Source of the DNA: Myotis daubentonii
Lineage: Eukaryota; Chordata; Mammalia; Chiroptera; Vespertilionidae
Assembly: GCF_963259705.1 (NCBI RefSeq)
Contig: NC_081847.1
Location: 74,901,469 to 74,965,468 of the forward strand
Reading direction: 5' to 3'
Length of the DNA: 64,000 nt
How positions within the stretch are numbered: position 1 is the stretch's first letter; each line of letters opens with the position of its first letter. The notes beneath the pieces are model-generated. The model did not search any database and had not been told where the DNA came from. It was given only the letters and a program-made list of their open reading frames with translations. Positions 54,821-64,000 of the stretch are shown in pieces. A program made the position numbers and the translations under genes.

Positions 54821-55849
54821 CTTTAAGAAACTCATAAAAATTAAAGAAACTAATGAGAACCACGAGAATACATTAGACAAACATAAATTGAGGGCTATTC
54901 TATAAAATAAATGCCTCTCTTAAAAAGTGTCAAGGTCAACCAAAGGCAAAAAAAAAGAATGAGGAGCTATTCCAGATTAAAGGAGGCTAAAGAACATGAT
55001 CCCAAAAAGCAATGAGCTATCTTTGTTTGGATCACGGATCAGATTTTTGTTTGTTTGTTTGTTTGCTTTTGTTTTGGTTTGTTTTTGTTTGTTTTTTTAT
55101 TTTTGCTACGAAGGACATTAGAGTGATGATTGGCAAAATTTGAGTAGAATATGTACATTACTATATCATGCAGTATTAATGCTAGCTATTTTCCTTATTT
55201 TTATGTTTCTGTGATAATGTAAGAGATTGTCGTTGTTTTTAAGAAATGTAAACTAATATGTTTAGAGGTTAAGGAGCATTATGTCAACATTTTACTCTGA
55301 AAATGGTTCATAAAAAATAATAAAAATGTATAAAAAAATAATTAAGCAAACATGAAAATACTAAATTTGGGTAAATATGAGGGAAAGTATGTAGGAATAT
55401 GTTGTACTATTTTTTGCATTTTTATAAGTCTGAAATTATTAAGCAAAAAAATTAAAAATCATAGAAAATATATAATAAAAATTATGTCTACATTATGTAA
55501 TACCATTTCAAGTTTTAGGAAGTATTTTTCTCTTTGGAAGCAAATACCACTTAAATGTATAAATCTATTGACTGGCTTTTGAAACTTTCATATATGCCTT
55601 TAGGAAGGAGTTAAGTAAAACAGCAAGAAAGAGCTTTGACAATGAAATTCTTTTGTAGGAATTAAAGTGAGAGATGAGGTGGACAGGAACTAACATAGCA
55701 CCCATGGATTGGGGAGTGTAAGACACCTGAAAGAAGAACTTCCTGCACTTGGTGGCTAATTAAATATGCTCAGAAAGAGAGGGAAGAGGAATCTAGGATT
55801 TAAGCCTCAGGAACCTGGAGAATCCCAACACTTGACCTAGAACTAAAAC
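54821..55849. other. Unassigned AT-rich sequence
   Basis: Contains a (GTTT)n block at 55049-55095. No gene. Confidence 0.45.
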
Positions 55850-55975
55850 AGGAGGCTGAGGTTCCATTTTGCCTTTGCTACTATTCGTTGTGTGACCCTT
55901 GGCAAGTCACTTAACCTTTCATGGGTAAAAGATGCTACTGGATAGAGTGATGCTTGCCCTATGAATCAATGTCAA
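55850..55975 (+). repeat. MIR fragment (plus)
   Basis: GTTCCATTTTGCCTTTGCTA, TTGTGTGACCCTTGGCAAGT, CACTTAACCTTTCATGGG. Confidence 0.75.
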
Positions 55976-56334
55976 GAAAAACAGCAGCCAATGGCCAGAG
56001 GGGAGACCAGAAGCTCAGGGTGGGTGTGTAGCGTTGAAGGTGACAACAATTAGTGAAAATTCAGAGTACGTGCTTTCAACTTTGAAATTGCTATTTTTGT
56101 AAGTCAAAAGTAGCCAAATATTATCAATTACAAATGACTTAAGCTAATATGATAAATGTAAGACTGGAACTCGAAGAAGCTGGGAATGGATTTACAGATT
56201 TGGAAACCCACTAGATGAAGGTGAAAGCTAAAGCCCCAGAATGGATCAGCTTTCAGAAGATGGAAGAATGTGGAGTAAGAGAAGAATAGAGCCTAGAATA
56301 GAACTCTGTCCGTCACAGAGATTACATGAATTCA
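55976..56334. other. Unassigned sequence
   Basis: No family or gene. Confidence 0.4.
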
Positions 56335-56560
56335 TTAATCATACAAATGAATATTTATTGGAACCCAACTATGGAGCAGGCATTCTGCCAATGGTACAAA
56401 TCCAGGAGTGAATAAAGCAAGTACATTCCCCTGAGCTCGTAAAGATCTTAGCATAAAAGAGAAAGAGAAGCCAGAATGTAATTGTAGCTACAGCTACTGT
56501 TAACACCAGTATTTACTGAGCCCTTGCTGTATGCCATCCACTTGGAAGAAAGCCAGACAT
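56335..56560 (-). repeat. L2 fragment (minus)
   Basis: TTCATTAATCATACAAATGA, GCAGGCATTCTGCCAATGG, AGTGAATAAAGCAAGTACA. Followed by MIR-like TTTACTGAGCCCTTGCTGTA. Decayed. Confidence 0.6.
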
Positions 56561-57234
56561 GGTGGGCCTTCTTTGGTTGCCCTTGGTTTCCACCCCACCA
56601 CAGCTTGAGGCCATACTTACTTAGAGCTTCATCAGATATCCCTTACCAAAGATTCAGATTCAAAAAATATTCATGAGAAATTGATATTTTACTGAAGATT
56701 ATTTCCTAGGGAGAAGGGAAGGAAATCTTCGCATTGCTCACCATACAAGAGAAACGTAAACAAATTGCCTGATCTTCTCCCCACACCCAGTCCCACTGCA
56801 CCATGCTCTTTTCTCTGCCTACTGCCTCATCTTTCTTCATTCTCTACCTACTGTGACTGTGGCCTCTCCGAAACCACTCTGAGAACCCATGAAATTTCAT
56901 TCTTGCCTTCAGTTTGTGTACCCCCCTCATCCCAGCAGGGACAAAATTAAACTCTACTGTTCCAGAAGCATGTGCCTGGGGTTGGGCTGGGAGTATCTTT
57001 ACATATCCTTTCTCAATGCCAAGTTGCTCATCGAAGAGTATCATTATTTATGGATGGATTCTCCAAAAAGTTATCAAACCAAGAAGGCCTGCTTGGAGGA
57101 GCAGTAGGAGAGGCAGGGAAAGGATTCTGTACTGAGAGTATAAGATTTTTAAAAGATATGGAGAAGACAGAGGAACAGTGAGAGGGAGAAAGGTTTGTCT
57201 TCCTACCTACCCATTATCTTGAATTCTTACATCA
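56561..57234. other. Unassigned sequence
   Basis: No family or gene. Overlapping short frames, no domain. Confidence 0.4.
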
Positions 57235-57400
57235 TCCCTGAGCAAGATATCATTCTCGACATGTTCTAGAGAAGTAAACTGACATCCAAGGAGAGTAAGT
57301 AACATGTAACATGTTCAAGGCCATGTTAAAAGGATATGGGAGGACTGGGATTCAAGCCCAGGCATACCTGACTCTTTCCACTTCACAGCAGTAAGGAGCA
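57235..57400 (-). repeat. MIR SINE (minus)
   Basis: GAAGTAAACTGACATCCAAG, ATGTTCAAGGCCATGTTA, GACTGGGATTCAAGCCCAGG, TGACTCTTTCCACTTC. Antisense MIR. Confidence 0.7.
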
Positions 57401-58734
57401 GGGGATGTAGGAGAAACTGGACTCCGATCCTTTGTGTTTGCCTCTTGAGGAGCTAGTCACATACCAGATGTTTGCAGCTGTGTGGCAGAAGAAAGATTCT
57501 GATAGCCTTTATTTTTATAACTGGGCTTCTTATGTTTATGTAGGAAATAAGAAACCAAAATAATTTGAATTTTTTGTAGAGTAAAAGTTAATGGGCCTCT
57601 AACAAAGGTGTCGGCTTAAAAGAATTATATGAATTTAGTGCACTCAGCTACTTAAACTTCTCATAAATGATTAGGTGTGCCCTAAATAAGAGAGGCTGTC
57701 TGCTAAGTCACACGAGAGAAGGAAGGCTCAAACTTGGCCACCAGGTGTCTATACCTGAACAAACAAAAACTTGCTTTTATGTCCATTTCCCCACGAGCAG
57801 AACAGACCTACTAATGCCTTCTCCTGCCTCCTCATAATGCATGTATATTGAAATAATACACATGGAAGAAATTTAAATAGCATAAAGAAGCTTATTAATT
57901 AAAAACATGATTACCTTTAAAGAAAATGAATTAATATTTTATTTGTTTAGAAAATTTTGGAGTATTCCTTGCATGCCCAGGAACATGAGTGGTTTAAGCT
58001 TCTTTCTATAGTGAGGTTTCTGAATCTCCTAAGACCTATGACATCTCTTCCTCACCCACCCTAGGAGCCATGACTGGAGTTTGCCAGACATGGCACAAGG
58101 ACCCAAAATTGCATTTGCCACTGACTCTGATGCTACAGTAATATTCTTAAGGTCAGGAGAATAAAAAGTCTTCAGTAAACAGTGATTCAGCTCATGTTAC
58201 CAGGGAAGAAAGGCACTGGCCACCTCCAGGGGACATACACCCGGCCCTCTTCCCCTCCTCTCTCTTGCTCAGTCTACATAACATGCCACCACTCGAGAGA
58301 GGCAGGCCAGTTTTCCACCCCAGTGAAGCCAGTTATAGCAGTGTTAATGCCTTTGAGAGCTTGACCCTGTGTGTGATGGGTGAGAGAGATTGGCTCTACT
58401 CAGACCATCCCCAGCCTGTCTCTCACCTTCTAAAAAAGGTAGTGGATCACAATGGCCTGCTCTGAGTAGTATCAATCATGGAACGATGGATGCGTGTCCA
58501 TGGCAGGTCACCTGCACGCACCTTGCACTTGATTCACACTGAATGCTGATGGCCGATGCATAGGACTCAAGTCCAATCCAAACTGTGACATCTCTGTATT
58601 AAGGACCCCTTCAATCTGGCCTGTCATATTCCCCTGCTCAGACACTGGTAAAAGCTCCACTTTCTTCCAAAAATATCGAGGCTATGCTTGACCCCCAGGA
58701 TGGCATGTGTTGGCTTGGAAATAACAATGATAAC
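57401..58734. other. Unassigned sequence
   Basis: No family or gene. Confidence 0.4.
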
Positions 58735-58940
58735 TATCTTATAGTGAGTCCTTATTATCATGGATCAGGCTATGTGCTTCATTGGGTTATTGGATTTATA
58801 TAAAAATAAATGCCATCATTGCTCCTATTTTGCAGATGGGAAACTGAGGATCAGAGAGGACTCAAATCAAGTAAGTGACAGAGATGGATTTTGAAGCATT
58901 TGATTCAGAACCTGAACTCTTAACCACTAAGTTATATGTA
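58735..58940 (-). repeat. MIR/MIRb SINE (minus)
   Basis: GAGTCCTTATTATCATGGAT, TTTGCAGATGGGAAACTGAG, AAGTAAGTGACAGAGATGG, CTGAACTCTTAACCACTAAG. Antisense. Confidence 0.8.
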
Positions 58941-59300
58941 ATCATGTGTTGATTTCTTATTACTGAGATGCACACAGAGAGAGCAAATATTCAAGAAACA
59001 CCCTTGTTGCTACCACTATAATTATAAGCCTTATTTTGGTGAAGGCCTTAGCTTAAAGCCACTCAGAAGCTCCTTTTCTTTATCCCTCTCTTGGCTGAAG
59101 CCAGGCATGATGAGCACAGCACAGTCCTGGAAGGTCTGATCCCAGAAGATCCTCTGATCCCAGAAGGTTGAGCTCTGATCCCAGAAGCTACCACATTCAC
59201 CCTGACAGCTGCTTCCAGCAAGTAGTAAGCCTCACATTTCTAAAGGGTGGAAAGTGTGGGCTGGAAAATATAGAATCCCATAACCAATGATTCCCTAGAG
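58941..59300. other. Unassigned sequence with small tandem
   Basis: CTGATCCCAGAAG occurs three times at ~59130-59190. No gene. Confidence 0.45.
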
Positions 59301-59511
59301 CCGTGGTCGGCAAACTGCGGCTCAGGAGCCACATGCGCTCTTTGGCCCCTTGAGTGTGGCTCTTCCTAAGCCTTAGGAGTACCCTAATTAAGTTAATAAC
59401 AATGTACCTACCTATATAGTTTAAGTTTAAAAAATTTGGCTCTCAAAAGAAATTTCAATCATTGTACTGTTGATAATTGGCTCTGTTGACTAATGAGTTT
59501 GCCGACCACTG
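59301..59511. mobile_element. hAT MITE, third family
   Basis: 211 bp with CCGTGGTCGGCAAACTGCGG left (first A changed) and complement CAGTGGTCGGCAAACTCAT right. 8-bp TSD CCCTAGAG (59293-59300) versus CCCTAGAC (59512-59519), 7 of 8. Bat-type; no coding capacity. Confidence 0.93.
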
Positions 59512-60899
59512 CCCTAGACATGCTATCAGAATGCTCAAGAATGAAATTATACCCAAAGCTAGTAAAATTATACCCTGTGTCTACTGGTATAACATGGTGG
59601 TTTTTAAATAAGGCTCCTCAATGTCCTAGGGATTCCAAAACCCAACCTTCCCTTTTCTCCTACCACACACTAATGATAGACAGAACACCATGCCCTCTCA
59701 TCTAAATTCACCCAGAATTTTAGATAATTGGCATTAATGTAAAGCTTCAGTTTATATTAATGAATATAAAGCACACCTAGGCTATGAAGCATCAATATCA
59801 TTCAAGGCCAAGGCTCTCAATCTGCCCTTTGACCTCATTTCTAAAATGTTTATTATAGAAAAAAAATCACCCTTTAGGTCTCAGTTTCCACATATGTAAA
59901 ATAAGAATGATGATAACTAATTGACATTACAAGGCAGGAATGAAGAAATCAACATGAAATTGTTGGATGAACTATGAAGACATGTATACATGTTAAAAGT
60001 TATTTCACACACACATACACATGATTAGCCCCATGTATGTCCATGAAAATGGACTCAGAAAGATTAAAGAGCTAATATGGTCAAAGAGCTAATAAGTAGG
60101 CTCTGGTAGACACCATGTGGTGCTGCCCAGGAATCCTTCAAGTGAATTACTCACTGCCTATATGCAGGGGGTAGTGTCAAGGGACAGACTCTAGTGGTCA
60201 GTTCCATCCATGTCTGCCTCAGCTGCACTGAGCCACCTCACCAAGGCCATATCCTTCCTGAGGAAGCCCACATCACATTCCATGATGGAGCAAAGCAAGG
60301 TTATAAAGGCTCAGCCACTTCAACTTCCCCCCCGGACAACTCTGATTGGCAATGCTCTCTTCTGGGTTAGCCCAGCCTACTAATATGTTGAACCTTCATC
60401 CCAAGTTGACTTTTTCTTCTGCCCAATCCTTCGGTCTCAGGATCACAGGTGTTGATTCCATACAAACATCTTGCATCCCAACCTGCCTCTCAGCAGCTCC
60501 TGGGAACCCAACCTGAGATACAGGGGAGCTGAGATCTGAACCTGGATCTGTCTGAATGTGCAGCAGAATGGAATCTTCCAGGAAGGAGCAGCAGCAGGTG
60601 CTTCTGATAAGCCCCTCACTTCCCAGAGCACAGCACCCGATCAGCTCCCCGATCCCTGTGCTGAGGAGACTTGCATAGATCAGGAGCTCTGAACACAGAG
60701 ACAAAATGTAAGGCGAGTTCCACCCAGGTCTTTCTGAGCAGTGAGAGGGCACTACTGCTCAGTTCAGAGACGACCTTCCCTGCATCAGTTCCCTGCAGGC
60801 CCAGCTGGATGCAGCCACACAAGGACTTTGAAGGCAGCGGCTCATGCCCTGGCCCAGGCCAGGCCGCTCCCAAGCACCTCCACATGGAAGCAACTCAGC
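59512..60899. other. Unassigned sequence
   Basis: No gene or family. Frames around 60396-60928 on both strands overlap; the GC-rich composition probably explains them. Confidence 0.4.
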
Positions 60900-61040
60900 C
60901 AGCCACCAGCGCCAGCAGGTGGCTCTGAAAATGCCCATGTAATTAGAAATCTCATTTCCATTCCTGGTCTCTGGTTTGCATGGCAAAGAGAGCATTTTTT
61001 TCTGGAATGAATTACCCACTCCCTGCAGATGTCTTCAAAG
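60900..61040. promoter_or_regulatory. Candidate conserved noncoding element
   Basis: GCCCATGTAATTAGAAATCT, CATTTCCATTCCTGG, TTTGCATGGCAAAGAG, TCTGGAATGAATTACCC. TAATTA/ATTTGCAT-type words in non-repetitive context. Inference only. Confidence 0.2.
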
Positions 61041-61470
61041 GCTTATAATCCAAAACGGGCTCTCTGAGACCCAGCCTCCCCAAGGCTGCCCATGGACACA
61101 GGAAGTCACTCCTTTGTAGGCACAGATGGGTTTTTGAAAATGTACAAACATTGCTGATGTGACAGAAAATGCTGGCCATAGGGGCAAGAATCAGAGGCCC
61201 TGGTGTCTGGATTTCAGGGGAGCTCAGAGTGCTTTATCCTCACCTTCACTCAGGGCAAAGGCATGTGGTTTGCCTGGGACTATCCCAGCTTTAGCACTGA
61301 CTGTCCTGTGTCCGAGAAAATCCTTGGTTCCAGGAAAGAACCCCAATGTAGGGTAAAGGCAGAAATAAGAGTCTAGTTCATTTGGGGCAACCTCAGATAA
61401 ACACTGAAGTCAGAATCTCCAACTTCTCAGTTTCCTACCAATTGGGTTAGTGAGATGCCAAATGAACTAA
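61041..61470. other. Unassigned sequence
   Basis: No gene or family. Confidence 0.4.
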
Positions 61471-61618
61471 TACAAGGTGGGGCAAAAGTAGGTTTACAGT
61501 TGTTTATAACCAATAGATGTATCTCTCTCACATCCATGTTTCTTTCTGTTTCTCCCCCTCCCTTCCACTCTCTCTAACTATCAATGGAAAATATCCTCAG
61601 GCAAGGGTTAACCAAAAG
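61471..61618. repeat. Mariner terminal repeat joined to Ves tail
   Basis: Left part: TACAAGGTGGGGCAAAAGTA and GGTTTACAGTTG, a mariner TIR after TA. From ~61516: TC-rich region, CTATCAATGGAAAATATCCT, CAGGCAAGGGTTAACC, a Ves 3' tail like that at 39461. Both are partial. Confidence 0.6.
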
Positions 61619-61834
61619 AGAAAAAAAAGAGAGAATCCCTAACCCTATAGATTAGAAGTGTGACTGTTGTCAAAAATGCAGGTTGAGAGAGTCAATCGAC
61701 CCAGTCCTAATCCATGCCTGACACACTGTGACACAAGATCTACTCAGACTATGGCCAAGTCCATATCCAGACTCATCATGACCTTCTCCACATAGCTCAC
61801 ATTTCATGACCACTAAGCAGGCCACAGACCATTC
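61619..61834. other. Unassigned sequence
   Basis: No family or gene. Confidence 0.4.
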
Positions 61835-62005
61835 TGAGTGTTCCACTTATATTACTGCCTTTTATGCTCACTTCAGCCCTGAAAATAAGGAGCACTTTTT
61901 CTACTATCATATAGATTACTTATGAAAACATCAAGACTCAGAGACTGTAAATATATTTCCCTGGATCTTACAGCTATTAAATGACAGAACCATGATTTGA
62001 ACACA
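61835..62005 (-). repeat. MIR SINE (minus)
   Basis: TGAGTGTTCCACTTATATTA, ACATCAAGACTCAGAGACTG, GATCTTACAGCTATTAAATG, ACCATGATTTGAACACAAG. Confidence 0.75.
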
Positions 62006-62009
62006 AGTG

Positions 62010-62380
62010 TGTCAGTCACTTCCAGGTGCTATAACAAGACAGCATAGACAGGGTGACTTAAATAACAGAAATTTATTTCTTGCAGTTCTGGACACTGGTA
62101 AGTCTGAGATCAGGGTCAGGTTCTGATGAGGAACCTCTTCCTGGCTTGTAGAGAACTGCCTTCTCTCTGTGTCCTCATGTGGCAGACAGTAGACAGAGAG
62201 AAAGCAAGCTCTCTCATCTCTTCTTATAAAGGCACTAATCGTATTATAAGGGCTCCACTCTCGTGACCTAGTCACATCCCAAAGGCCCCACATTATAAAT
62301 CCATCCTTTTTGGGTTTAGGGTTTCAACATATGAAATTGGGATGGGGATGGGGATGGGGAGACACAGTATGCAGTCTACA
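62010..62380 (-). repeat. MLT1-type MaLR LTR (minus)
   Basis: Complement starts like MLT1 (TGTAGACTGCATACTGTG), then CATATGTTGAAACCCTAAAC, GGGCCTTTGGGATGTGAC, CTTTATAAGAAGAG, ends near GTGACTGAC. The CCCCATC tandem at 62338-62360 (GGGGAT read on plus) is inside. TSD not clear. Confidence 0.75.
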
Positions 62381-62434
62381 GTGAGTAGTCTCAATTCCAA
62401 AAATGGATCACTTACCTAGTAGGCTACAACATCT

Positions 62435-62645
62435 CATAATCAAGCACTACCATACACCAGGCCCTGTTCTAAATACTCAATGAATCTCACTTAATTTTCA
62501 GACCCTATAAGGTGGGTACCATTATTATTCCCATTTTACAAATGAGGAAACCACAGCTAGGAAAGGTTAGGTAACTTCCCAAAGTTATAGGGCTACAAAG
62601 TGGACATTCTCACTCTAGATCCCACACTTAACAATGACCCAGAGT
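62435..62645 (-). repeat. MIR/MIRb SINE (minus)
   Basis: ACCAGGCCCTGTTCTAAATA, CATTTTACAAATGAGGAAAC, GTTAGGTAACTTCCCAAAG, AGGGCTACAAAGTGGACATT. Confidence 0.85.
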
Positions 62646-64000
62646 CTCACTATCCCAAGTACGTGAAGTCAATTAGAAGGCCAGAACTCTATGGGATTGA
62701 CCACTGTGCTTGGTGAGACTCTTTGGCCCAGATCTGTCATTTCTTCTGGTCATAAGAACCTGGGGCCTATGATCAGGCAGAACTTGACTAGAAGACCAGG
62801 TGCCCAGATATTTAGTGAGCATCATTCTAGTTGAGTACGAACTTCCACACATCCCAATTGACTTTAGTAAATGATGGGCTGTAAATCGGAGGGCAGGTGG
62901 TTTCATCATGAATCATCCCATTTCGTCCAAGCTCATCAAGACAGCCATGCATCAATTCTGTATAGGCTATGGCAGGTGCTGTCCTTTAGATTTCCAATTA
63001 AATGTGCCCTAACTTCGCTCACTTCTCAGTAGGGAAGCTGAGCATTAATATGGTAATGAGCAGTTCAGGAGATCTTTATGGGCATCTCCTCATGCTGGAG
63101 TGACCTGTGACCCTCTGCTCTTCTGTCTACTGACTGGAGCAGGCCAGGCAGGAAACTCAGGCAGGCCACACACCATGGGAATGGGAATGGTTAATGCTTC
63201 AGTGGAGACCATGACATCAACCTCTGCAAAGAAGGGAAGTGAGGATGCTAGGATCACCCATCATCCTGTTATATGAGCCAAACTGACTTGAGAATCTCCG
63301 GCCATCATTGTACCACTGAGAGGTAGCCCTGCCCCACCCTGCAAAACATTTCAACGTGTTCCAAATGGCCCTCGTTGGAAAGGAGGGCACATTCCTATTG
63401 AGAAGAGACAAATTTTCTCGGACTAAGCATGTTGGGGTTTGGGCTGACGATAGGTTCAATCTCATGTCATACTGTGATCATACTGTGGTTGGAAGACAGC
63501 ATTTATAATATTAATGTTAACTAATATGAATAGAAGCATAAAATTCAAAAGGCAGGCGCTCTATTTTCATCTACACATCTGGCTGGAACACCCCAACTTG
63601 GTGGGTTCAACTCTGAGCACCAACCTCTTAGAAGGAGGGCAGTCTGGATGTGAGCAAATCCACCAACGAACTGAAACAACTTAAGTTGAGAAATGTAAGA
63701 CACAAGGTTAGTAATGGGTTCATTCTGCAAGTCAAAGAACTGCCCTGTGGGAGAAGGAACGGGATCCTTGGGGGGAGTTACAGAAAGGGGAATGTCTTTC
63801 AGCCTCCAAGACTTCCAACAATAGCCTGCATGGCTTAGGGGGAGGATGTTCAGTCCCTGGGAAATCCACTGAAAGGCCAGGGCCACCTTGGTGGGAAGGC
63901 AAGAATAATTCAAGAACAGGCCAAGGCATCAGAAGTGATCATCTCTAGGTCACTTCTCAATCTGCAATTTTAAGACCTTCTGTTCCCTAAAGAGATTTTC
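62646..64000. other. Unassigned sequence to window end
   Basis: No repeat family or gene. Frames around 63545-63929 on the minus strand (122 and 65 codons) have no domain. Confidence 0.4.

Overview
The window is nuclear DNA from a bat, almost certainly Vespertilionidae (Myotis/Eptesicus/Pipistrellus type). Evidence: six Helitrons of the HeliBat kind (5' TC, 3' CTAG/CTRR with a GTGCAC hairpin, inserted between A and T), about ten tRNA-derived Ves SINEs with recognisable A/B boxes and TC-rich tails, a SPIN-type hAT MITE, several other bat-type hAT MITEs, and L1s, over an older mammal-wide layer of MIR, L2, MER5, MaLR LTRs and L1M. I found no host protein-coding gene, no exon series, no RNA gene and no CRISPR. 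The only protein-like remnants belong to transposons: the C-terminal piece of a hAT transposase (19895-20149) and decayed L1 ORF pieces. The window is best read as intergenic or intronic DNA.

Layout. 1-5 kb: SPIN MITE inside an inverted repeat, MIR and L2, and an L1 carrying a Ves. 5-10 kb: unassigned sequence, then a decayed plus-strand L1 with one Ves inside it and another just past its end. 10-15 kb: L1M with hAT and Helitron insertions, then a young L1 with a twin-priming inversion and a tiny L1. 15-20 kb: three-level nest MIR > MER5A > LTR, a GGA microsatellite, a Tigger-like element carrying a Helitron, and a hAT with transposase remains. 20-27 kb: mostly unassigned, plus an old LTR-like repeat hit by a Ves and two tail-to-tail Helitrons, with a 68-bp templated duplication. 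27-33 kb: a young minus-strand L1, L1M, L2, hAT MITE, and a second MER5A split by an LTR. 33.9-38.1 kb: one long ancient antisense L1M with a Ves. 38-44.4 kb: unassigned DNA, a possible conserved element near 41.3 kb, and the 5' end of a bat L1 lacking its 3' end. 44-50 kb: an L2 carrying a near-perfect 220-bp hAT palindrome, a Helitron, a Ves, and a mariner broken by a class II ERV solo LTR and a second LTR-like stretch. 50-64 kb: unassigned DNA with MIRs, a large Helitron inside a MIR, a Ves, a hAT MITE, and an MLT1.

Nothing acts as an operon or pathway. The informative content is the insertion history: exact target-site duplications (TSDs) date many elements against each other. The signals I rate highest are the 44469-44688 palindrome, the 68-bp duplicate at 23177/23817, two MER5A copies split by different LTRs at the same CCTAC, and the perfect hairpin inside the 11473-11929 Helitron. 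Boundaries of elements with exact TSDs are firm. Boundaries of MIR, L2 and L1M copies are approximate because they were read by eye, and family names come from recognition without a database search.
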